Shown piece after piece: positions 1-5,453 of a stretch of 6,460 nucleotides of DNA. Location of the stretch: NCBI GenBank assembly GCA_001803645.1, contig MHDW01000009.1, positions 2,304-8,763 of the forward strand, in the 5' to 3' direction. Under the pieces are notes generated by a model. The model was given only the letters and a program-made list of their open reading frames with translations, did not search any database and was not told the origin of the DNA. Numbering within the stretch: the stretch's first letter is position 1; the number at the start of each line of letters is the position of its first letter. The position numbers were made by a program, and so were the translations under genes. Source of the stretch: Nitrospirae bacterium GWC2_42_7. Its GTDB lineage: Bacteria; Nitrospirota; Thermodesulfovibrionia; Thermodesulfovibrionales; UBA6898.

Positions 1-1364
1 ACTACCTTTCCACTGTATTCAGTATTCTCTAAAATGTTTTCGAGATATTTCTGCGTTCTTGTAGATTCAGTAAAGATAACTGCTTTTTTGACACCGCCTC
101 GTTTTTCTGCCTCGGCAAACCCTGCTTTCAATGCTGTCAGTAAAACTTCACCTTTAGAGTTTTTCTTTATGGACTTTGCCAGTGTATGAAATTCCTTCAA
201 AGACTTGCTTTCTTCCTTAATTGATTTTATCTCTTCAGGGGTGTAGGTCTTTGTTTCTTCAGTTTCCTCATCATCTTCTGTCCACTCGTCTTTCATCTCA
301 TCAAATATTTCAAAATCCTCTGAAACGGTTTCTTCAATAACCGGCATTGTTTCCTGATTTATAACAACTGCATCCAATTTATTTGACAGGGCTTCTAATG
401 TGCCTGAGATTGCATAAGTTGAAGAGGCAAGAAGTTTACGTAAGATCAATGTCATCAATTGTCTTTGGCTTGCAGGCAAGGCATAAAGGTTTTGTCGCTG
501 TAAATAATCGGACACCAGATCATAAAGCTTTTGTTCATTCTCGGTAGGATAAAACTCCTGAGTGATAGGAATACGGTTTGTGTATTTGACATATTCAAGA
601 ACCTGCCGTCTTAGTGTTCTTTGACAAATGGGCTTTAGCCGCGCTTTTAAATCATCAAAATTATCATTGTTGGTTAAACGTGCAAATTGGTTTTTGAAGC
701 TTGCTAAATCTCCGAATGTATAATCATCGATTATACTTACAAGTCCATATAACTCCATGAGAGTATTTTGAAGAGGTGTTGCTGTAAGCAGAAGCTTAGG
801 CGCATGGGCTACCGCAGCTTTGATAGCATTGGCGATTTTGTTGCTGTTCTTATAAACATTCCGTAAATGATGCGCCTCGTCAATTACTATCAGGTCCCAT
901 TCAATCTGTTTGATATAGGTATCCTTTGTCCTTGCAAAATGATATGAACATATTGCAATGCTATTTTGTTTAAACGGATTCAGATTGCCGCCTTTGATTC
1001 CCTGATTGAAAGATTTTGTTTCAAGAATAATCGAGGGCAGAAAAAATTTATCTATCAGTTCCTGATTCCATTGTTTTCGGAGACTTGAAGGGACGATAAT
1101 CAAAATCCTTCTCTTGCGTTCAGCCCATTTCTGAGAAATAACAATACCAGCCTCAATGGTTTTTCCTAATCCAACTTCATCTGCTAAAATAGCGCCCTTT
1201 GAAAGCGGCGAACGGAAGGCAAATAAAGCGGCTTCGACCTGATGGGGATTTAAATCGACCTGAGCATTGGATAGAGAAGCAGCAAGTTTTTGTAGGCTGT
1301 CAGATGAATATCTGCGTGTCAGTTCATGGGCAAAATATTTGGCGTGGTAATCAGTAATTGACAT
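1..1364 (-). CDS. SNF2/RapA-like DEAD/DEAH-box helicase, partial (3' end outside window)
   Basis: The first 454 codons of a superfamily 2 ATPase of the SNF2/RapA (HepA) type, which uses ATP to move along or remodel DNA or nucleoprotein. In reading order I see LNPHQ near residue 38, Walker A (motif I) DEVGLGKT at 62-69 with Lys68, motif Ia IVPSSLRKQW at 90-99, Walker B DEAH at 162-165 and motif III TATPLQNT at 194-201. A highly acidic linker follows at about 341-372, and the start of the second RecA lobe is KAVIFTEST at 427-435. Motifs V and VI would lie beyond base 1. The ATG at 1362-1364 is the first start after an in-frame TAG 24 bases upstream; no good Shine-Dalgarno precedes it. Relatives of this type often sit beside methyltransferase or nuclease genes in defence loci (DISARM DrmD is one SNF2 example), but no such partner is visible here, so the role is open. 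The family call is secure. Confidence 0.9.
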   Translation of the reverse strand, partial: MSITDYHAKYFAHELTRRYSSDSLQKLAASLSNAQVDLNPHQVEAALFAFRSPLSKGAILADEVGLGKTIEAGIVISQKWAERKRRILIIVPSSLRKQWNQELIDKFFLPSIILETKSFNQGIKGGNLNPFKQNSIAICSYHFARTKDTYIKQIEWDLIVIDEAHHLRNVYKNSNKIANAIKAAVAHAPKLLLTATPLQNTLMELYGLVSIIDDYTFGDLASFKNQFARLTNNDNFDDLKARLKPICQRTLRRQVLEYVKYTNRIPITQEFYPTENEQKLYDLVSDYLQRQNLYALPASQRQLMTLILRKLLASSTYAISGTLEALSNKLDAVVINQETMPVIEETVSEDFEIFDEMKDEWTEDDEETEETKTYTPEEIKSIKEESKSLKEFHTLAKSIKKNSKGEVLLTALKAGFAEAEKRGGVKKAVIFTESTRTQKYLENILENTEYSGKV

Positions 1365-1470
1365 AAATTTTATTATGAAATGCTGCTATCCCCATATTAT
1401 TAAAAATTTTCTAATGATAATATGTTATGCCTGCTAAAGACAAAGACTTTATGCAGTACAAAATGCACTG

Positions 1471-1576
1471 GATTCTCGTCTGCACGGGAATGACAAACAA
1501 AAAAAGCAGTGAGATTGTCATCCTCGGGCCTGCCGCTCCAGGTGAGCTTTGCGAAGCATGGAAAGATCACTCCATG
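1471..1576. repeat. Decayed dispersed inverted-repeat (MITE/REP-like) element
   Basis: The stretch opens with an imperfect stem, ATTCTCG (1472-1478) against CGGGAAT (1485-1491), around a 6-base loop. An inverted pair follows: ATGACAA (1490-1496) is the exact reverse complement of TTGTCAT (1515-1521), and extending both to 12 bases still gives 10 matches. Further on are GCTT/AAGC (1546-1549, 1554-1557) and CATGGA/TCCATG (1557-1562, 1571-1576). The TGGATTCYCG...CGGGAATGACA pattern is that of dispersed palindromic repeats common in several bacterial phyla. Only one copy lies in the window, so its repetitive nature is inferred from resemblance. The ends are approximate. Confidence 0.5.
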
Positions 1577-1744
1577 ACACACGACCAGCTAAAATAATCA
1601 GGGATCTGCCCTTATTAATTTTCAATTATTCTCTTTCTTCAATCCATTTCATTATGCTATATTCTCTCCATAATCCCGGAAGCAAAAAGTTCGCATATTA
1701 ATTATTATAAGAATAAAAGAGCGTTGATGTACTTTTTCTTATGC

Positions 1745-1781
1745 CAGATATCTGACGTTGTCAAGCTCAACAGCCTGCTGT
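1745..1781. repeat. Short palindromes just downstream of lon
   Basis: CAGATATCTG at 1745-1754 is a perfect 10-base palindrome. ACAGC (1770-1774) and GCTGT (1777-1781) form a tight inverted pair 11 bases past the lon stop codon. On the lon strand neither is followed by a T-run, so an intrinsic terminator is not supported. They may be a processing or mRNA-end structure, or chance. Confidence 0.25.
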
Positions 1782-1791
1782 CTTATAACAT

Positions 1792-3789
1792 TTATTTCAG
1801 CACCAGATCTATAATATCTTCGATCTTATCAGCAAACTTAATTGTCAGATCTTTATATATTTCATGCGGAATATCTTCCACATCAACTTTGTTTTTGGCA
1901 GGCAATATTATGGTCTTCAGTCCTGCTCTTCTTGCTGCCAGAACTTTTTCCCTGACACCGCCCACCGGAAGCATACGTCCGCTCAAGGTAAGCTCGCCGG
2001 ATATCGCAACATCCCTTTTGGCAGGCCTGCCTGTAAGAAGGGAAATAAGCGCAAGCGCTATTGTTGTTCCTGCTGAAGGCCCGTCCTTTGGTATTGAGCC
2101 GGCAGGCACGTGAATATGTATATCATGGCCCTCGAAAAAATCGTCCGGGATGCCGAACTTTGAGGCATTGCTTCTTATATAACTTAGTGCAGCCTGGGCA
2201 GACTCACGCATCACGTCTCCTAACGAGCCGGTAAGAATAAGTTCCTGCTTGCCTTTCATCTTTACTGCTTCTGTGAAAATAATATCTCCTCCTGCATCTG
2301 TCCATACAAGACCGGTCGTGACCCCCACCCTGTCCTTTTCCTCAGCCACTTCAAAATAATATTTTCTCGGACCAATGAACTTTTCTATCATTGCAGGGGT
2401 TATTGTAACAGCCTCCATCTTCTCACTATGCTGTACAAAATCCATCGCGATCTTTCTGCATGCTGAGGCAATCTCCCTCTCAAGGTTCCTGATGCCGGCT
2501 TCGCGTGTATATTCCTGTATGATCTTGCAAACAGCCTCTGTTGTGAATTGCGGCGGATGCACTGAAAGTCCGTTCTCCTTTATCTGACGCCGGATCAAGA
2601 ATTGAGATGCTATATTCACCTTTTCTTCCTGGGTATATCCGGTAAACCTTATCACTTCCATGCGGTCTCTGAGGGGGTCAATAATATTTTCAGCAATATT
2701 AGCGGTAATTATGAACATTACTTCAGAAAGATCAAACGGCAGGTCAAGATAATGGTCCGTAAAATGTGAATTTTGTTCAGGATCAAGCGCCTCAAGCAAC
2801 GCAGAGGCAGGATCTCCTTTAACATCATATCCGATCTTGTCCATTTCATCGAGGATAATAACAGGGTTCATTGACCCTACCCTGCGGATCTCCTCAATTA
2901 TCCTCCCGGGCATTGCTCCTGCATAGGTCTTTCTGTGTCCCCTTATCTCTGCCTCATCCTTTATACCGCCTAAAGATATCCTTGCAAATTTTCTTCCGAG
3001 CGCACGGGCAATAGATCTGCCCATTGAGGTTTTGCCTGTCCCGGGAGGGCCTGAAAAACAGAGCACAGGGCCTTTAGTTTCCTTTTGAGAATATATTTTT
3101 TTCAAAGCCTTTTTAACAGATGAAATAACATCTTCAGCCTCAAAAGGTTTAACAATATAGTGAAATGCACCTTTTTTCATGACCTCAACCGCGTTATCAA
3201 TACTTGCATAGCCTGTAATCACAATAACTTCTGTGTTGGTAGCTTGGGATTTTGTTCTTTCGAGTATCTCAAGTCCGCCCATCCCCCCCATTCTCAGGTC
3301 TGTCAGAATAATATCAAAATCAGAGATCCCATATTTATCAATCGCTTCTGAACCGTTGGATGCTGTCTCAACCATGTAATTTTCTTTAGAAAGAATATAC
3401 TTCAAATTCTTCCGCGCTATTTCTTCGTCATCAATTATCAGTATCCTGGGTTGTTTATTTAAATTCAGCTGTCTTACTGCAAGATGCTCCAGTATCCTGC
3501 CCTTGATAGCAGTCAGGCCGTAGTGGGCTTCATTGAGGATCTTCTCTGCCCTGTAAATATCCAGATCGTCTAATGTCCTGATGTTCCACGGCATAGAGGC
3601 GAGATATTCAAGATATGTCAGCCCTATGGTATATTCTGAAGTAGAAGGACCTATCCGTCGCAGCAGATCCAGTTCCTTGTTTGCTGTTTCAAAGACATGA
3701 GCAGGCAGCTGAATTTTAGAAAACTTATTTTTAACCTGCTCTAAAACCGGATCAGGTTGTTCTTCTTCTGATCTTCCGAATATTCTCAT
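1792..3789 (-). CDS. lon: Lon-type ATP-dependent protease with an internal response-regulator receiver domain
   Basis: A complete 665-residue LonA-type serine protease, which unfolds and degrades cytoplasmic proteins as an ATP-driven ring. Domain order: helical neck (about 20-110, with YLEYLASMPW and the HYGL motif at 89-92); a whole REC domain (about 114-232); AAA+ module (about 239-470) with Walker A GPPGTGKT 247-254, Walker B ILDEMD 312-317, sensor 1 Asn364, arginine finger Arg376 and sensor 2 Arg434; protease domain (about 485-665) with Ser572 in PKDGPSAG and Lys615 in GVREKVLAA as the catalytic dyad. Typical LonA proteins are near 780-820 residues and begin with a PUA-like substrate-binding domain; that domain is absent here and the neck starts almost at once. 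The inserted REC interrupts what is normally a continuous AVR-L...KGP-LC join. The ATG at 3787-3789 is the first start after an in-frame TAG; no clear ribosome site precedes it. All catalytic residues are intact, so activity is expected. The gene is divergent from a kinase/regulator pair. Confidence 0.95.
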   Translation of the reverse strand: MRIFGRSEEEQPDPVLEQVKNKFSKIQLPAHVFETANKELDLLRRIGPSTSEYTIGLTYLEYLASMPWNIRTLDDLDIYRAEKILNEAHYGLTAIKGRILEHLAVRQLNLNKQPRILIIDDEEIARKNLKYILSKENYMVETASNGSEAIDKYGISDFDIILTDLRMGGMGGLEILERTKSQATNTEVIVITGYASIDNAVEVMKKGAFHYIVKPFEAEDVISSVKKALKKIYSQKETKGPVLCFSGPPGTGKTSMGRSIARALGRKFARISLGGIKDEAEIRGHRKTYAGAMPGRIIEEIRRVGSMNPVIILDEMDKIGYDVKGDPASALLEALDPEQNSHFTDHYLDLPFDLSEVMFIITANIAENIIDPLRDRMEVIRFTGYTQEEKVNIASQFLIRRQIKENGLSVHPPQFTTEAVCKIIQEYTREAGIRNLEREIASACRKIAMDFVQHSEKMEAVTITPAMIEKFIGPRKYYFEVAEEKDRVGVTTGLVWTDAGGDIIFTEAVKMKGKQELILTGSLGDVMRESAQAALSYIRSNASKFGIPDDFFEGHDIHIHVPAGSIPKDGPSAGTTIALALISLLTGRPAKRDVAISGELTLSGRMLPVGGVREKVLAARRAGLKTIILPAKNKVDVEDIPHEIYKDLTIKFADKIEDIIDLVLK
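3094..3450 (-). other. REC (receiver) domain inserted within Lon
   Basis: Lon residues 114-232 form a full CheY-like receiver. The acidic pair is Asp120/Asp121 (LIIDDEE), the phospho-acceptor is Asp164 (ILTDLRM), the switch threonine is Thr192 (VITGYAS) and the lysine is Lys214 (IVKPF). Every residue needed for phosphorylation is present. The usual proline after the acceptor loop (D-x-x-M-P-G) is replaced by glycine (DLRMGG). Aligned without gaps to residues 4-120 of the regulator at 5454-6460, it shares 52 of 117 residues by hand count. The domain is joined by short linkers to the neck (NLNKQ) and to the segment before Walker A (YSQKET). Confidence 0.93.
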
Positions 3790-3798
3790 GATTCTTAT

Positions 3799-3828
3799 TT
3801 TATAAGATTGCTATAACTTAATAAACAA
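3799..3828 (-). promoter_or_regulatory. Possible sigma-70-type promoter of REC-Lon
   Basis: On the minus strand, TTGTTT (3823-3828) is followed 18 bases later by TATAAA (3799-3804). Transcription would start within a few bases of the ATG, giving a nearly leaderless message; this agrees with the lack of a visible Shine-Dalgarno sequence. In AT-rich DNA such matches arise easily. Confidence 0.3.
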
Positions 3829-3837
3829 AAATATACA
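3808..3837 (+). promoter_or_regulatory. Possible sigma-70-type promoter of the kinase/regulator operon
   Basis: TTGCTA (3808-3813) and TATACA (3832-3837) lie 18 bases apart, about 60 bases ahead of the kinase start. The match to consensus is moderate, and the surrounding AT-richness makes chance occurrence likely. Confidence 0.3.
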
Positions 3838-3894
3838 CATTCTGCTGCCAGAGGTGTTTTTGTTTTTTCTGCTTTGGTGATATTATAAGTAGGT

Positions 3895-5451
3895 ATGTCC
3901 CTCAAGAAAAAGATAATAATAGGCTTTCTGGTAAGCTCTTCCCTTATTGCACTGCTCGCAGTTTTTTTACTGGTGAATTTTGTCGAAATAAAAAAAGAGA
4001 CTACTTTCCTTGAGCTTACAGACACCATACGAAGCAAATCGCTCCAACTGAGAAGACATGAGAAAAACTATTTTCTTTATGCTCCTTCAAAAACCACTGA
4101 TGAAACAAAGGCAATATATGGGTATCTTGATGAACTTGATAAAATAGCGGACAACATGGGGACAGACAGAGTACCCCAGTCAGCATCTTTGAAAAATCTT
4201 GTCAGGGAATATCATGAGCAGTTCAGCAAAATAGAGATGCTGGTCAATAATGTATCGGAAGAGTCCAACAGACTTGGAAAGTCGTTCACTTCCTATTCAA
4301 AGATCAGCCGTTTGATCGAATCCAATTTCCTGGACAGACCTCTTGAAGATGTTGAGTATCTGAAAAAAGAATTTTCATTCAGGTCTGACCATCAGCTTAT
4401 TTCATGGCTGAAAGAACTGGATGTGGAAATAAACGCACTCAGAAAAACAGGAGAAAATCTTTTGACTTTCTCCAAGGAACTCGACAGGACCGCACGGAAC
4501 AATGTAGACAATTTTATCAGTATGGCCCAGACTGCAATAATTTTGCTCCTTCCCCTCTTTTTTATTGTTGGGGCATACGCATTTTTGCTAATAATCGGAG
4601 GTGTTGTAAAACGCCTGCAACTACTGACAAATATAATTGAAAAAACAGGTGAAGGTAATTTCTCCCAGATACCTGTTTCTTCTGATAAATTTATCGGATA
4701 CGATGAAGTGGGGACCCTCATACAGAAATTCAATACCATGGAAGAACAATTATCGCAAAGAGAAAAGGAACTGCTTCAGAGTAAAAAACTTGCCGCTATC
4801 GGCACGCTTGCCTCAGGAGTTGCACATGAACTCAACAATCCTCTTAACAACATCTACACGACTGCCCAGAGACTCACGAAGAAAACAGGCGACGACATCC
4901 CTCCCTTTGTCAAGAAAGGACTGGACGATATCTTTACGCAGGCCATAAGGGTCAAAGGCATTGTTGCTGATCTCCTTGAGTTCGCACGGGGAAGAGAGCC
5001 TCATTTTATACCGATAGAACTCAGAAACCACATATCAAATACATATAAGCATCTAAGCAATACAGTAGATACTCAAAAGGTAGACTTTCTTCTGGAAACT
5101 CATCCTAAAGAGATATTTGTACACGCAGATCCCGAACAACTCGAACAGGTTTTCATTAATCTCTTCACCAATGCTGTTGACGCCATGTCCGGCAAAGGTA
5201 AACTATCAGTAAAAGCAGAAGAAGGAGATAATTTTATCACGATAAAAGTCTCTGATTCCGGGAAGGGAATTTCACGCACAGCCCTCGATAAAATATTCGA
5301 ACCGTTCTATACTACAAAAGACAAAGGCACCGGGTTAGGCCTTGCCATAGTATTTAATATAATCCTGAAACACGACGGCAAAATAACTGTTGAAAGCAAA
5401 GAAAACGAAGGAACTACTTTCACAATAACTCTACCTGGAGGTAAAAATTAA
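3895..5451 (+). CDS. Membrane-bound sensor histidine kinase (NtrB-like catalytic core)
   Basis: A complete 518-residue sensor kinase that would autophosphorylate on histidine and pass phosphate to a receiver domain. A Lys-rich start is followed by membrane segment 1 (about 7-29), an extracytoplasmic, mostly helical region (about 30-210), membrane segment 2 (about 211-236), a HAMP-like linker (about 237-290, with DEVGTL at 270-275) and a short coiled segment. The HisKA domain follows with His311 in GVAHELNNPL. The ATPase domain has N-box Asn422/Asn426, G1 DSGKG 454-458, F-box FEPFYTT 468-474 and G2 GTGLGL 478-483. The sensor region contains RRHEKNYFLY (53-62), like the first-helix signature of helical bimodular (HBM/4-helix) ligand sensors. 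No PAS domain is seen. The ATG at 3895 follows an in-frame TAA nine bases upstream; ribosome binding is weak (GGTGA 14 bases ahead, or AGG almost touching the start). The regulator two bases downstream is its obvious partner. Confidence 0.95.
   Translation: MSLKKKIIIGFLVSSSLIALLAVFLLVNFVEIKKETTFLELTDTIRSKSLQLRRHEKNYFLYAPSKTTDETKAIYGYLDELDKIADNMGTDRVPQSASLKNLVREYHEQFSKIEMLVNNVSEESNRLGKSFTSYSKISRLIESNFLDRPLEDVEYLKKEFSFRSDHQLISWLKELDVEINALRKTGENLLTFSKELDRTARNNVDNFISMAQTAIILLLPLFFIVGAYAFLLIIGGVVKRLQLLTNIIEKTGEGNFSQIPVSSDKFIGYDEVGTLIQKFNTMEEQLSQREKELLQSKKLAAIGTLASGVAHELNNPLNNIYTTAQRLTKKTGDDIPPFVKKGLDDIFTQAIRVKGIVADLLEFARGREPHFIPIELRNHISNTYKHLSNTVDTQKVDFLLETHPKEIFVHADPEQLEQVFINLFTNAVDAMSGKGKLSVKAEEGDNFITIKVSDSGKGISRTALDKIFEPFYTTKDKGTGLGLAIVFNIILKHDGKITVESKENEGTTFTITLPGGKN
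5437..5442 (+). promoter_or_regulatory. Shine-Dalgarno for the response regulator, inside the kinase gene
   Basis: GGAGGT lies within the last codons of the kinase (Pro-Gly-Gly), 11 bases before the regulator's ATG. With only two bases between the kinase stop and that ATG, it indicates translational coupling and fixes the regulator start at 5454. Confidence 0.75.
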
Positions 5452-5453
5452 CC

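Larger units (their letters stand above)
1365..1791. other. AT-rich intergenic gap between lon and helicase
   Basis: This 427-base stretch separates two minus-strand genes and contains no reading frame I would call a gene. A 60-codon minus-strand frame at 1400-1582 runs through the repeat element and reads like the chance peptide (CHSRADENPV) that such repeats produce. A weak minus-strand promoter for the helicase could be TTGTCT (1438-1443) and TATTAT (1417-1422), but the 15-base spacer is short. No hairpin followed by a T-run is visible downstream of lon, so where lon transcription stops is unclear. Confidence 0.6.
3790..3894. promoter_or_regulatory. Divergent promoter region between REC-Lon and the kinase operon
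   Basis: Both the protease gene and the kinase operon start from this AT-rich 105-base interval, so expression of the two sides may be linked. It contains an inverted repeat TTATA (3800-3804) / TATAA (3812-3816) overlapping the best-looking promoter elements on both strands, a possible operator but short. No sigma-54 site is convincing. Confidence 0.6.

Noticed and set aside
1400..1582. A 60-codon minus-strand reading frame in the gap
   Set aside because: It lies across the palindromic repeat, and its peptide (with CHSRADENPV) is the kind produced by translating such repeats; there is no ribosome site and no recognisable domain.
1600..1612. AGGG/CCCT hairpin as a terminator in the gap
   Set aside because: The stem has only four base pairs and no T-run follows on either strand.
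1724..2113. Plus-strand frames within the lon region (for example 1724-2113 and 1864-2076)
   Set aside because: They lie antisense to conserved Lon protease codons and encode no recognisable protein; they are shadows.
3094..3450. Receiver segment as a separate gene or frameshift artefact inside lon
   Set aside because: The frame is continuous from neck to protease, with no stop or phase change, and both domain borders fall at natural linkers.
3844..3862. Possible sigma-54 site on the minus strand beginning TGGCAG, ahead of lon
   Set aside because: The -24-like half is fair, but the spacing leads to TG rather than the required GC of the -12 element.
4392..4948. Alternative frames on both strands inside the kinase gene
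   Set aside because: They overlap the HAMP and HisKA coding region, whose conserved motifs show which frame is real.
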